Source: an uncultured Sulfurovum sp.
GTDB taxonomy: Bacteria; Campylobacterota; Campylobacteria; Campylobacterales; Sulfurovaceae
Assembly (NCBI GenBank): GCA_902727855.1
Contig: CACVAS010000036.1
Coordinates: forward strand, 1-64,000
Length of the DNA: 64,000 nt
Reading direction: 5' to 3'
This document shows, piece by piece, positions 27,130-37,075 of this stretch (its first letter is position 1; every line of letters starts with the position of its first letter). Position numbers and translations under genes: made by a program. The notes under the pieces were generated by a model that saw only the letters and a list, made by a program, of their open reading frames with translations, was not told the DNA's origin and searched no databases.

Positions 27130-30100
27130 CTAAAGTTTTTTCTGCATCGTGTCTCTGTCACTGTTGTTGTCGATATTGCTATCCCCACCTGTTCCTGACT
27201 TAATAGTAGTCTCTAAAATAAATCTACCTACTTCACCCTCTTCAACTGTAAAGGTTCCCGTAATAGCAAATCTTGACCTATTCGTTGGGATATCTGTTCC
27301 TAAGTATGTCATCACATAATCAAAGGCATTAGTATCATCAAAGCTCCACAAGTTATTTTCTACATCATCTCCTTTAAAGAGTGTCATTGTCGAATCATAA
27401 CTTAAAATAAGTGCCTCATTTTTAGGTATTCTAATAATCAATGGATTATTCGCATCATAGGTACTTCCTGGGATGACATTAAGTACTAGTGTATCAAAGG
27501 AGAAGTCATGGACACCTGCACCATAGACTATTCCACCATAGACAGTAAGTACTGGTTTAAAGTCTGGAGCAATAGCAGTCACTGTCACCGTTACATTGGC
27601 TTCATCACAGTTATTTGGGTTTAGGTTTTCACAGATGGTATAGTTAAACGTGTACTCACCTGCTGGTGTAGTACCTGTTGGGATGGTCACTGAACCTGTT
27701 GCTGGGTCTACTACCAGTGGTGTGGTGTTATTGACCTCTGTGATATTCACATCATCCCCTAGTATCACTGGGTCACCATCTAGTGTATCGTTATTGGTGA
27801 CATTGGCTATCACTTCTCCCACTTGACCTGTTGCGTTATCATCGATTGCATCAATGACCAACACCAACACAGAGTTATCTCTATAGTCAAGGTCTGTTGT
27901 CATAGGACTAGCATCACTTCCATCATCTGCTGTATCATCATCGGTATCATCTAAAGTGAAGATACCACCATCATAGGCTTTACCATTTGTATCATTATAG
28001 TCATCTGCATTTTCTGATACTGTATTGGCTAAACCATTCACACCTACTGGGTCAGTGGTACTTCCATTGACATCTGCGTTGAGTCCTTGTCCTGACTCGA
28101 CAATATCAAATATGCCATCATTATCTGAGTCTAAGTCTAGGTAATCTACTGTGTCATTATTATCTGTATTGACTGGTGTAACACCTGTACTATTTGTTTC
28201 ACCCGACGTATTAGCATCATAAGCATCATCAAGTCCATCATTATCTGCGTCTACTCCACTTGGTAAAATATACCCTTGTGTAGTTTGTGCTTCTATGTTA
28301 TCTGGGATTCCGTCGTTGTCGCTGTCTAGGTCTAGGTAGTCCTCAAGTCCATCATTATCGCTATCTGTATAATAGTCATACATTCTATATATTTCTGTAC
28401 TTCCCCCTAAACTTGAACCTACTAAACTTGTTTGAAAGCCTGTTACAACCAGTTGATCAATCGGTTCCATAAATTGAATGAAAGTATACACATGATTAGG
28501 TGAACCTGTAGCCGTTCCATCAGAAATTATTTCTATAGCACCTGACGGTAAGGTAAGAAGCTTTTGAGTCTCAACCACATCATAAATTATTTCACCATTA
28601 ATAAAATAAGTAGAGACTAATGGAGTAATCGCTACACCGTTTCTATATCCGACAAGGCGTAAAGCTTCATGATTATCTAAGTCCCCCAAAATGAATCCCA
28701 GTCTTTTTGGTATCAAAGAAGTAAAATCTAAGGTATAACTTTCTTCACTACCCAAAGGAAGAGGGCTTCCTGATAAACCTTGATAAACATGACTATATAA
28801 CTGTAATACTCCATTATCAGTACTATTATAAACTAATGCATTAACAAAGTCCGTATGAGTAATCGTCTCAGTATAGTTATGTTCAGCACCTAATACATCG
28901 GTAAAAGTATAATCACGATTTACATCTAAATCATATACAACACCATAATCTGGATTATAGTTATCATCAATCTCAAGACTTGGGCTTACATCATTATTAG
29001 CATATTGATTAATGATATTCCTTACCCTTTCTTCCTTATCCAAAATCCCATCATTATCATCATCTATGTCTATGTAATCTGGTATACCATCCGCATCTGT
29101 ATCTTCTAGTACTGTTACAATAATATTTGCATCATCACAGTTACTTGGGTTGGCTATCTCACATAATGTATACATCTCTATATACGTACCCGCAGGTGTA
29201 GATGGAGGTACAGTTACTGTACCACTTAAAGTGTCAATAATTAATGGCGTAGTATTCGTTACAGATGTAATATTTACATCTGTGCCTAATAGGGTGCTAT
29301 TAGTATCTAATGTATCATTGACAGTCACATCTGCTATTGCCACACCTCCTACACCTGTTACTGAAGTATTGAAGTCATCAACTGCATCTATCACCAACAC
29401 CAACACAGCGTTATCTCTATAGTCAAGGTCTGTTGTCATAGGACTAGCATCACTTCCATCATCTGCGGTATCATTATCGGTATCATCTAAAGTAAAGATG
29501 CCACCATCATGGGCTTTACCATTGGTATCATTATAGTCATCTGCATTTTCTGATACTGTATTGGCTAGACCATTCACACCTACTGGGTCAGTGGTACTTC
29601 CATTGACATCTGCGTTGAGTCCTTGTCCTGACTCGACAATATCAAATATGCCATCATTATCTGAGTCTAAGTCTAGGTAATCTACTGTGTCATTACTATC
29701 TGTATTGACTGGTGTAACACCTGTACTATTTGTTTCACCCGACGTATTAGCATCATAAGCATCATCAAGTCCATCATTATCTGCGTCTACTCCACTTGGT
29801 AAAATATACCCTTGTGTTGTTTGTGCTTCTATGTTATCTGGGATTCCGTCGTTGTCAGAGTCTAGGTCTAAGTGGTTATCAATACCATCATTATCTAGAT
29901 CGCAATCTGGTAATGTGTTCTGCGACAAGTTTACATAGTAACGATCGTTAGCAGCTTCTAAACTAGTGATTTTTACTTCTATTGTACCTGCTGGTATTAA
30001 TGTAGATGTTCCTCCCTCATGTGGTGTAGTACCAGGTAAAGGTATAGCTGTAAACGTATCTGTTCCTATCCCTGTGCCGTTTATAAGGGTTTCTATCATT

Positions 30101-30603
30101 GTATTACTGATTGTATAACTATAATCAAATCCTGCTATATGTAAATACATAGGCTCTGTAAGTGCCTGTGTAAATGTAAATATTGTCTCTTCAAGACCAG
30201 CACCACCGGTCTGTGAAGTATGCACGATTTCAAGTCTTTCTGAAGTAGAAAAATCTGCACCTAGTGCATTCAACCCACCATCACCAATCGTAATGAATTC
30301 ATCTGTTTTGATTTGTAAAGGTAGAGAATGAGGACTTGTTGTTGTAACTGTAACACCTACACCATTTAATGTACCAGATATCTGTGTAGCAGTCTCAGTC
30401 AGTTGATTCCAGTCCACCAATGGGCTAGAGCATTCGAAGCTATCCAAAATCCCATCATTATCATCATCTATATCAATAGTATTATCTATGCTATCTCCAT
30501 CGGTATCTAGTGCCATAGCTTGTGTTGGGATAAAAAGTGCAAACATTATGACTAGCATAAGTTTGATAAATAGATGTATTGTTTTATTATTCGTATATTC
30601 CAT
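27130..30603 (-). CDS. Giant secreted repeat protein, TSP3-like Ca-binding and Ig-like repeats
   Basis: 1157 aa. Signal peptide to about 32. Thrombospondin type-3-like acidic repeats ([30 protein letters not shown]) recur in three blocks and should bind calcium. Between them lie a jelly-roll-like segment (about 60-210), two Ig-like NDTL repeats of the kind seen in the 1153-aa protein, and another unique domain (about 535-730). The last 145 residues are the shared C-module. A 464-bp DNA segment is present twice within the gene. Very acidic, poor in Cys. Probably an adhesin or matrix protein made under c-di-GMP control. AAGGAA precedes the ATG. Confidence 0.75.
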   Translation of the reverse strand: MEYTNNKTIHLFIKLMLVIMFALFIPTQAMALDTDGDSIDNTIDIDDDNDGILDSFECSSPLVDWNQLTETATQISGTLNGVGVTVTTTSPHSLPLQIKTDEFITIGDGGLNALGADFSTSERLEIVHTSQTGGAGLEETIFTFTQALTEPMYLHIAGFDYSYTISNTMIETLINGTGIGTDTFTAIPLPGTTPHEGGTSTLIPAGTIEVKITSLEAANDRYYVNLSQNTLPDCDLDNDGIDNHLDLDSDNDGIPDNIEAQTTQGYILPSGVDADNDGLDDAYDANTSGETNSTGVTPVNTDSNDTVDYLDLDSDNDGIFDIVESGQGLNADVNGSTTDPVGVNGLANTVSENADDYNDTNGKAHDGGIFTLDDTDNDTADDGSDASPMTTDLDYRDNAVLVLVIDAVDDFNTSVTGVGGVAIADVTVNDTLDTNSTLLGTDVNITSVTNTTPLIIDTLSGTVTVPPSTPAGTYIEMYTLCEIANPSNCDDANIIVTVLEDTDADGIPDYIDIDDDNDGILDKEERVRNIINQYANNDVSPSLEIDDNYNPDYGVVYDLDVNRDYTFTDVLGAEHNYTETITHTDFVNALVYNSTDNGVLQLYSHVYQGLSGSPLPLGSEESYTLDFTSLIPKRLGFILGDLDNHEALRLVGYRNGVAITPLVSTYFINGEIIYDVVETQKLLTLPSGAIEIISDGTATGSPNHVYTFIQFMEPIDQLVVTGFQTSLVGSSLGGSTEIYRMYDYYTDSDNDGLEDYLDLDSDNDGIPDNIEAQTTQGYILPSGVDADNDGLDDAYDANTSGETNSTGVTPVNTDNNDTVDYLDLDSDNDGIFDIVESGQGLNADVNGSTTDPVGVNGLANTVSENADDYNDTNGKAYDGGIFTLDDTDDDTADDGSDASPMTTDLDYRDNSVLVLVIDAIDDNATGQVGEVIANVTNNDTLDGDPVILGDDVNITEVNNTTPLVVDPATGSVTIPTGTTPAGEYTFNYTICENLNPNNCDEANVTVTVTAIAPDFKPVLTVYGGIVYGAGVHDFSFDTLVLNVIPGSTYDANNPLIIRIPKNEALILSYDSTMTLFKGDDVENNLWSFDDTNAFDYVMTYLGTDIPTNRSRFAITGTFTVEEGEVGRFILETTIKSGTGGDSNIDNNSDRDTMQKKL
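27857..28320 (-). repeat. 464-bp direct repeat, copy 2, inside the 1157-aa gene
   Basis: Near-identical to 29393-29856 at a constant offset of 1536 bp, with only scattered substitutions. Encodes the TSP3-like unit from [15 protein letters not shown] to [12 protein letters not shown]. Low divergence suggests recent duplication or gene conversion; it is a natural site for deletion or expansion. Confidence 0.85.
29393..29856 (-). repeat. 464-bp direct repeat, copy 1, inside the 1157-aa gene
   Basis: Partner of 27857-28320. Both copies are followed in the protein by an Ig-like NDTL repeat, so the duplicated unit in the protein is larger (about 200 residues) than the near-identical DNA core. Confidence 0.85.
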
Positions 30604-30636
30604 ACTATTTCCTTAATTCATAAAAAATTATATTAA

Positions 30637-30717
30637 ATAACCCGGCTATCTGCTCACATAGTAAATATTGAGGGGGAGACCCGTGGCTTTCCGTCCTACA
30701 TTCACATGTAGTTTGGC
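30637..30717 (-). promoter_or_regulatory. c-di-GMP-I (GEMM) riboswitch, gene-proximal copy
   Basis: Minus strand: GCCAAA, a P2 hairpin CTACAT-GTGA-ATGTAG with a GNRA tetraloop, GACGGAAAGCCACGGGTCT, a P3 arm and AGCCGGGTTA: the conserved order of GEMM-I. The usual CGCAAAGC reads CGGAAAGC here. Only 33 nt lie between the aptamer 3' side and the start codon, with no terminator, so control of translation start is likely. Confidence 0.88.
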
Positions 30718-30789
30718 TTTAAATTGTCTGTTTGAGTGGTGGTTTATGAGAAACAACCAAAGTTACCCAAATTAAATATTCGTTTCTAA

Positions 30790-30871
30790 GTAACCCGGCT
30801 GTCTGTTCCAATAGTAAATATTGGGGGGGGAGACCCGTGGCTTTCCGTCCTACATTCACATGTAGTTTGGC
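30790..30871 (-). promoter_or_regulatory. c-di-GMP-I (GEMM) riboswitch, promoter-proximal copy
   Basis: Second aptamer about 72 nt upstream of the first in the same transcript, with identical P2 and GACGGAAAGCCACGGGTCT core and ending CAGCCGGGTTAC. The P3 side has a run of eight G/C (30833-30840) where the other copy has five. Between the aptamers is a small hairpin (GGTTGTTT / AAACCACC, one mismatch). Confidence 0.88.
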
Positions 30872-30984
30872 ATTTGTTTATATATCTCTAAAAAATATAA
30901 AACTGCTAAACTATATCATAATATAAGTTAAAAATATTTAAATTTGATTTTGGATTATTTGGAATATATAAAAATAAGTTAAAT

Positions 30985-31009
30985 CTACCCAGCTAAAGAA
31001 GCTGGGTAG
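30985..31009 (-). terminator. Terminator of the 1153-aa gene
   Basis: Perfect 10-bp stem CTACCCAGCT (30985-30994) / AGCTGGGTAG (31000-31009) twelve bases past the stop, followed on the minus strand by a T-rich tail (ATTTAACTTATTTTT). Separates the 1153-aa gene from the riboswitch-led operon. Confidence 0.8.
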
Positions 31010-31021
31010 TATTGTATGTGG

Positions 31022-34000
31022 TTAGAGTTTTTTCTGCATCGTGTCTCTGTCACTATTGTTGTCGATATTGCTATCGCCACCTGTGCTTGACTTAATGGTA
31101 GTTTCTAGTATAAACTTACCTACTTCACCCTCTTCAACACTAAAGGTTCCTGTAATGGCAAATCTTGATCTATTCGTTGGGATATCTGTCCCTAAGTATG
31201 TCATCACATAATCAAAAGAGTCAGTATCATCGAAGCTCCACAAGTTATTTTCTACGTCATCTCCTTTAAAGAGTGTCATTGATGGGTCATAACTTAAATT
31301 AAGTGCAGAATTTTTAGGAATTCTAATAATCAATGGATTACTCGCATCATATGGGCTATCTGCTACTACATTAAGTACCAGTGTGTCAAATGAGAAATCA
31401 TGGACGCCTTCACCATATACAATCCCACCATATACTGTAAGTACTGGTTTATAGTCTGGCTCTGGTACATCATCTACAATGACTGCTTCATCCATACCTT
31501 CTGGAGAAGTATTTCCTGCTGGATCTGTAACAGTTGCTTTAACTATAATAGGATCTACTTGCTCTGGGTAACTTGTTGTATAGCCATTGTCTAGCAACTC
31601 TTGTGTCACTGGTACATCTGTTGTACTTCCATCTGGGTTTGTAACGGTAAGAGTATCTCCTACTTCTGCATCTACTGGAAGTGTAATATTTACATCTACT
31701 GTACCATTAAGCTCTGTATATCTTGAAATGTTACCATCATCATTCGTATCTTCTGTAATCACTACAGTTGGTACACTTGGTGCAGTAGTATCTATCGTAA
31801 TTGTATCGATAGGTGAGATTGGTGATGTAATATTGTTCTCTCCTGTTTGTGTTACTGTTGCATTGTGTTCACCTTCTGTAAGAGGCACAGTTGGAATAAG
31901 ACTAAACGTACCTTCTGCTGTACATGTTGTACTTGGGTCTATATCTGCACCATCTATTTGAACAGTTACTGTGAGGTTTGCTTCACATGTACCGTTTATT
32001 TCTGGTGTTGTGTCATTTGTGTCTACATTGGTTGGAGTAACACCTTCTGTGTCTTTACCATCAATGATTGTAATCTCTGGTAGAGACGGTTGAACATCGC
32101 CATTTGCTAGATAACATGTATAATCTTCATTAAGTTCCATATTAAAGTGTGCTACGTGTTGACGACTATTTGCACTATCTACATAGTTTTCAGGTGATGT
32201 TTTATCACCCACATATACAGGAGTAAGATTATTGTCTATACATGTAATGTTGACAAATTCATATTGTGCAACATCATTTTCAAATATATGATATGTTCCT
32301 ACATTAGCCACGTCTTGAGTCACGCCTGAGACCATGTTAAGTACCGTTGTTCCTCCTGTATGTGCATCATCCACTTCAAAAGTAAATGCTGAAGCTGTAA
32401 GCGTACCACCATTATCATTGACTACTTGTTTTACGATTGTCAGTGTAGGTAATATATCTATAAGTACTGCACTATCTGAAGCTTCTGGGCCAGTATTTCC
32501 TGCCTCATCCGTAACCGTAGCCTTTACTACCACTGGCGTATCATCAGATGGTGCTGGGTATGAAGTATGGTATCCATTATCAAGCATATCTTGAGTCACT
32601 GGTACATCTGTTGTAGTTCCATCTGGGTTTGTAATAGTAAGTGTATCGTTCACTTCTGCATCTACTGGAAGTGTTATAGTAACATTCACATCTCCTACTA
32701 ACTCATCTTTTCTAGAGATATTTCCATCATTGTTAATATCTTCTGTAATGACAACAGTTGGAGCAGATGGTGCAACATCATCTGTCACAGTCACGGTTAC
32801 ATTCGCATCATCACAATTGCTTGGATTGAGTGTCTCACAAAGTGTATAGGTTTCTGTGTAAGTGCCTGCTGGTGTATTTGCTGGTACCGTTGCTTCTCCA
32901 GTAAGAAGATTTACTTCTAATGGTGTATTGTCTGTCACTGCTGTAAGATTTACATCAGTTCCTAAGGTTACTGGGTTTGCATCCAATGTGTCATTGGTTG
33001 TTACATCGGCAACTGCTACGCCACCTGTGCTACTTAAAACTGTACCCGTATCATCAACTGCGTCTATGACTGCTGCTGTGACAGTCACGGTGACATTCGC
33101 ATCATCACAATTGCTTGGGTTGAGTGTCTCACAAAGTGTATAGGTTTCTGTGTAAGTGCCTGCTGGTGTATTGGCTGGTACCGTTGCTTCTCCAGTAAGA
33201 AGATTCACTTCTAATGGTGTATTGTCTGTCACTGCTGTAAGATTTACATCAGTCCCTAAGGTTACTGGGTTTGCATCCAATGTGTCATTGCTTGTTACAT
33301 CTGCAACTGCTACGCCACCTGTGCTACTTAAAACTGTACCCGTATCATCAACTGCGTCTATGACTGCTGCTGTGACAGTCACGGTGACATTCGCATCATC
33401 ACAATTGCTTGGATTGAGTGTCTCACAAAGTGTATACGTTTCTGTGTAAGTGCCTGCTGGTGTATTGGCTGGTACGGTTGCCTCTCCAGTAAGAAGGTTT
33501 ACTTCTAATGGTGTGTTGTCTGTGACTGCTGTAAGATTTACATCTGTCCCTAAGGTTACTGCATTTCCACCCAATGTGTCATTGTTTGTGACATCGGCTA
33601 CTGCTACGCCACCTGTAGTACTTAAAACTGTACCCATATCATCAACTGCGTCTATGACTGCTGCTGTGACAGTCACGGTGACATTCGCATCATCACAATT
33701 GCTTGGATTGAGTGTCTCACAAAGTGTATACGTTTCTGTGTAAGTGCCTGCTTGTGTATTTGCTGGTACCGTTGCTTCTCCAGTAAGAAGATTTACTTCT
33801 AGTGGTGTATTGTCTGTTACTGTAGTAAGACTTACATCAGTCCCTAAGGTTACGGGGGTTCCACCCAATGTGTCATTGGTTGTGACATCAGCTACTACTG
33901 TACCACCTGTGATACTACCGACTGTTCCAGTATCGTCGACTGCGTCTATATTAGATAGTGTATAAGTGTAATCACTAGAGTCACCATCAGCAATAGCATC

Positions 34001-34483
34001 GCCTTCTGAACTCATGTTTACTAAAAAACCATTACCTGGATTTGTAATTGGAGTATTTACTCTTACAGTCACAGGTACAACAGCACGATATATCATAAAT
34101 GCTGGTAAAGTCTCGGTACCTTTTTGTTGAATACGTACAGTATAATCAGGAGCATCTAAATAAGTTACATCAAATTTATTGGTCACATCAACGTCACCAT
34201 TTTGTGAGTCTAAAACTTTTACGAGTGAAGTATCTCCATTTTTTAGTTCCACCTTTCCTAAAGCAATTGTAAGCTTAAATCTATTGATACCGGGAACTTC
34301 AACATCGTTTATTTCCCTCATTAGAAAAGTTACATTACCCTCACCATTACTTTCTACCGCATCCAATGGTGACGGTTCTATGGCTGGTTGTGCTAAAGAC
34401 ATGAGCGGAGCAGCATGCAATGCTGTTGCTAACATGAATATAAATAGCATACTCAATTTAATATGTTTTTTTAGTATAAACAT
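31022..34483 (-). CDS. Giant secreted protein with four tandem NDTL Ig-like repeats
   Basis: 1153 aa. Signal peptide to residue 24 (ALHA-APL). N-module 25-175; four 98-residue Ig-like repeats 179-567 (each IDAVDD...NDTL...[18 protein letters not shown], with two Cys); two related Ig-like domains around 570-680 and 900-1000 (APSxPTVVITED, TDxAGNT); a domain at 680-790 (LTIVKQVVNDNGGTLT) like pilin-type Ig domains of Gram-positive surface proteins; another Ig-like domain near 810-900; shared C-module 1009-1153. Monocistronic, own terminator, no riboswitch upstream. Adhesin or matrix role inferred. Confidence 0.75.
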   Translation of the reverse strand: MFILKKHIKLSMLFIFMLATALHAAPLMSLAQPAIEPSPLDAVESNGEGNVTFLMREINDVEVPGINRFKLTIALGKVELKNGDTSLVKVLDSQNGDVDVTNKFDVTYLDAPDYTVRIQQKGTETLPAFMIYRAVVPVTVRVNTPITNPGNGFLVNMSSEGDAIADGDSSDYTYTLSNIDAVDDTGTVGSITGGTVVADVTTNDTLGGTPVTLGTDVSLTTVTDNTPLEVNLLTGEATVPANTQAGTYTETYTLCETLNPSNCDDANVTVTVTAAVIDAVDDMGTVLSTTGGVAVADVTNNDTLGGNAVTLGTDVNLTAVTDNTPLEVNLLTGEATVPANTPAGTYTETYTLCETLNPSNCDDANVTVTVTAAVIDAVDDTGTVLSSTGGVAVADVTSNDTLDANPVTLGTDVNLTAVTDNTPLEVNLLTGEATVPANTPAGTYTETYTLCETLNPSNCDDANVTVTVTAAVIDAVDDTGTVLSSTGGVAVADVTTNDTLDANPVTLGTDVNLTAVTDNTPLEVNLLTGEATVPANTPAGTYTETYTLCETLNPSNCDDANVTVTVTDDVAPSAPTVVITEDINNDGNISRKDELVGDVNVTITLPVDAEVNDTLTITNPDGTTTDVPVTQDMLDNGYHTSYPAPSDDTPVVVKATVTDEAGNTGPEASDSAVLIDILPTLTIVKQVVNDNGGTLTASAFTFEVDDAHTGGTTVLNMVSGVTQDVANVGTYHIFENDVAQYEFVNITCIDNNLTPVYVGDKTSPENYVDSANSRQHVAHFNMELNEDYTCYLANGDVQPSLPEITIIDGKDTEGVTPTNVDTNDTTPEINGTCEANLTVTVQIDGADIDPSTTCTAEGTFSLIPTVPLTEGEHNATVTQTGENNITSPISPIDTITIDTTAPSVPTVVITEDTNDDGNISRYTELNGTVDVNITLPVDAEVGDTLTVTNPDGSTTDVPVTQELLDNGYTTSYPEQVDPIIVKATVTDPAGNTSPEGMDEAVIVDDVPEPDYKPVLTVYGGIVYGEGVHDFSFDTLVLNVVADSPYDASNPLIIRIPKNSALNLSYDPSMTLFKGDDVENNLWSFDDTDSFDYVMTYLGTDIPTNRSRFAITGTFSVEEGEVGKFILETTIKSSTGGDSNIDNNSDRDTMQKKL
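32783..33949 (-). repeat. Four tandem 294-bp coding repeats
   Basis: Exact 294-bp period, corresponding to 98 codons, four copies (starts in protein at 179, 277, 375, 473). Near-identical DNA: differences are a few synonymous and conservative changes per copy. Repeat number may vary between strains. Confidence 0.9.
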
Positions 34484-34628
34484 TATTTTTCCTTTTATTA
34501 TTTATAATTCTATTCTTAAACTATCTATATAAGAAACCAAAATATTACGATTATATGATATCAGAAAAGAAATTAGACCATCTTTATTTCAAAACTCAAT
34601 ACAATGATAGTATGATAATACCACTATA

Positions 34629-34886
34629 CTACTCTTCTGTTTTCATTTCTACCAATTCATTTAGCAGTTCTTCAATTTCATCAGCTTCAAGTTCATTACG
34701 TCCAAGTTCTTCAATAATGGCAAAACACTCTGTACGCATTTCCCGCATCTCTTCAAGGTCTTGTTTTTGTTCTTTTGAAGCATTTTTACTTTTATCAATT
34801 ACTGAAAAAAGCTCATCGATAGCAGCTTCAAGATCTGGGATGATTTCTAGTTCCAAAAGGTTTTTTAGTTTGTCAGCATTATTCAT
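34629..34886 (-). CDS. Small acidic coiled-coil protein
   Basis: 85 aa from ATG 34886 (MNNADKLKNLLELEII), with GGA seven bases before; an ATG two codons earlier and a longer open frame overlapping the receptor stop are alternatives. Heptad-like, Glu/Leu-rich throughout, no signal peptide, no Cys. Follows the ZnuD-like receptor by 87 bp in the same direction and may belong to its operon. No family recognised. Confidence 0.55.
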   Translation of the reverse strand: MNNADKLKNLLELEIIPDLEAAIDELFSVIDKSKNASKEQKQDLEEMREMRTECFAIIEELGRNELEADEIEELLNELVEMKTEE

Positions 34887-34972
34887 AGTCATTCCATGTA
34901 GTGGTTTTTTTGTATTGTATCTAAAAAGAGGAAGAGAAAAGAAGTACCAAGGTGGATTAATCCACCTTAGCA

Positions 34973-37075
34973 TTAAAATTTGTAGTCAAGTCCAACGGTG
35001 ACTGATCTACCCGGTAAAGGTGCAGTCTCTTTGAGAAATGAGATATGGTTTCTTGCCACATCATCTGTCAAGTTGTTGGCTTTGAGCCAAAATTCAAGGG
35101 AACCACGCGTAAGATCATAGTGATATTTACTCGAAAAGTTTAACATAGTGTATCCATCAGTCGAAGTTTCGTTCTGTGCGACATTACGGCTTTTGTCTAC
35201 CCATTTATAAGTGATTTCACTATGTAAATCCATATGATCATGCTCTAGACAAAAGGTTGCATTGTATGGAGACATTCTTGGAATGTACCCACCACTGTCA
35301 AGTTCACCTTTCATCACATTAAACTGTGCGGAGAAAGTAAGATTATGAAGACCTAGTGTCTTTTTGTATTTCTCTTCTATACCAAGACCATAGACCTTAG
35401 CACCTACACCCAAAATTTGCCACACTGGACTAAGATGAAATGGGTCAAGTATCACGTCACCCGTTCCATCTACCATTGGTGATTGATAGATATAGTTTTC
35501 AAAGTCATAATAGTAAAGGCTGACTCTAGATGAAAAATTATCTGTATGCTTATAGATTGCATCTAAATCAAAGTTTATTGAGGTCTCTTTATCTAAATCT
35601 CTGTTACCATAGATATAACTCTCTGTTGCATGATGGAAACCATTCCAAAATAGCTCTTGTGAAGATGGGAGACGTTGCATATAAGCCAAAGAAACCTGAG
35701 TTTCGAGTGCTTCATTCCAACTATGCCACCAACCCAAAGAGAGACTCACTGCGACATCAGTATCATCTTCATAATAGTCACCATCTACAAGAGAATGCAT
35801 GAGCCAAGTCTCTTGCATATTACTTGGGTCTGCTGAGAGTTTTCTTGCTACGATGTTTGTGGCTAAACTTAACTCATCAGTCTCACCCATATAATGTTTA
35901 ACATTGAGAGCCATAAGAAGTTTTTGTTCCTCAGTATCTGGCATAGGATGACCATGAGAATAAGCAATACCTCTGTCATTATAATAATTAAGTAGGGAAA
36001 GTCCATCTTCTACACTGGTTCTAAGTGCACTTTCAAACTCTTGACATCTACCATGTTCATGACATACTTTAAGTTCATTACCAACCCACTCAAGACGGAA
36101 ATGTGCGTCTGTACTCTCTGCAAGCTTAAAGTCAAACTCACTACTTAAACTCTGTTGCTGCTGATCAAAAAGACCATCATACCGTCCTGCCTCACGCTCA
36201 AAATGAGTGTAGTCACTGTACTGATACTCAGTGATGACATTCTTTAGCTTACCAATAGACTCACTATGTAAAACAACACCATAACGCTGTTGCTCCATGA
36301 TAATATCTGTACGTTCTGTTGTTCTATTTGGTACACCATACTCTTTGTCCATAGTATCTGCATATAGTTTTACTGTATGTTCTGGCGATATCTTCCAACC
36401 TAATACACCATGAAACTGTTCACTGAAAGTATCTGTGTGTGCTACTGTTTTGCCATCACTTTGAAAGTTATCTGCTTCATTACTGTAGTAATTTAGGTTC
36501 ACAGAATAGTCATCTTGCGCATAGGCACTTTTGATGCTTGTTGTTCCAAAGCCAGTATCGGAGTTCATCGATATAGATGAGTCTAAAGAGAGACCTTTTT
36601 TAGGCAACTTTGCTTCATGCTCTTCCCCAAGCGTACGTATCACGCCTCCACTATAAGAGCCATAAAGTAAAGATGCCGGCCCTTTGACCATCTCTATACG
36701 TTCTACCATTCTTGCATTCAGTCCAACTGCATGGTCTTGACTCATAGCAGAGAGATCGTTAAGTGTAATCCCTCCTTGTGCGATACCTACACGATACCCT
36801 TCCATCCCACGTACAGTGGGTCTACCCACAGCAGGGCCATAGCTTGCACTATCTACCCCTAGTTGGTCAGAAAGGTAATCACCAAGCGTTTCGCCTGAAG
36901 AGTGGTTGGCTAATGTGCCTGTATCATAAGAGGTGTTGTAAGAGACTTCATCTGCTTGTAAGTGGATACTATGTGCATCCACGTTGATCTCTCCAAGCTC
37001 CACCTGTTCTGCGAGTAAGCTGGTACTTAAAAGTACCAGGCAAGCACTCACAGATAAATAGGATTTAGTGGTCAT
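34973..37075 (-). CDS. znuD: TonB-dependent receptor, ZnuD-like (zinc or similar metal)
   Basis: 700 aa from ATG 37075 (MTTKSYLSVS), overlapping the lipoprotein stop by 11 bp; a start six codons earlier is possible. Signal peptide ends LLAEQ. Plug: RPTVRGMEGYRV, DHAVGLNARMVERIEMVKGPASLLYG, closely following ZnuD. Barrel ends VTVGLDYKF. An external loop has VCHEHGRC (Cys/His) and another HGHPMP, likely metal-binding. Fur-family regulator upstream and ZnuABC nearby support zinc. Confidence 0.8.
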   Translation of the reverse strand: MTTKSYLSVSACLVLLSTSLLAEQVELGEINVDAHSIHLQADEVSYNTSYDTGTLANHSSGETLGDYLSDQLGVDSASYGPAVGRPTVRGMEGYRVGIAQGGITLNDLSAMSQDHAVGLNARMVERIEMVKGPASLLYGSYSGGVIRTLGEEHEAKLPKKGLSLDSSISMNSDTGFGTTSIKSAYAQDDYSVNLNYYSNEADNFQSDGKTVAHTDTFSEQFHGVLGWKISPEHTVKLYADTMDKEYGVPNRTTERTDIIMEQQRYGVVLHSESIGKLKNVITEYQYSDYTHFEREAGRYDGLFDQQQQSLSSEFDFKLAESTDAHFRLEWVGNELKVCHEHGRCQEFESALRTSVEDGLSLLNYYNDRGIAYSHGHPMPDTEEQKLLMALNVKHYMGETDELSLATNIVARKLSADPSNMQETWLMHSLVDGDYYEDDTDVAVSLSLGWWHSWNEALETQVSLAYMQRLPSSQELFWNGFHHATESYIYGNRDLDKETSINFDLDAIYKHTDNFSSRVSLYYYDFENYIYQSPMVDGTGDVILDPFHLSPVWQILGVGAKVYGLGIEEKYKKTLGLHNLTFSAQFNVMKGELDSGGYIPRMSPYNATFCLEHDHMDLHSEITYKWVDKSRNVAQNETSTDGYTMLNFSSKYHYDLTRGSLEFWLKANNLTDDVARNHISFLKETAPLPGRSVTVGLDYKF

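Noticed and set aside
30833-30840. G8 run as a phase-variation tract
   Set aside because: It lies in the P3 arm of a riboswitch, outside any coding sequence; length changes could matter for RNA folding but it is not a coding contingency locus.
32783-33949. CRISPR-like regular spacing
   Set aside because: The 294-bp units are contiguous, in-frame coding repeats with no short repeat/spacer pattern. No CRISPR array or cas gene is visible in the window.
34555-35001. Ser-rich 148-codon plus-strand frame
   Set aside because: Antisense shadow of the small acidic coiled-coil gene and the receptor end.
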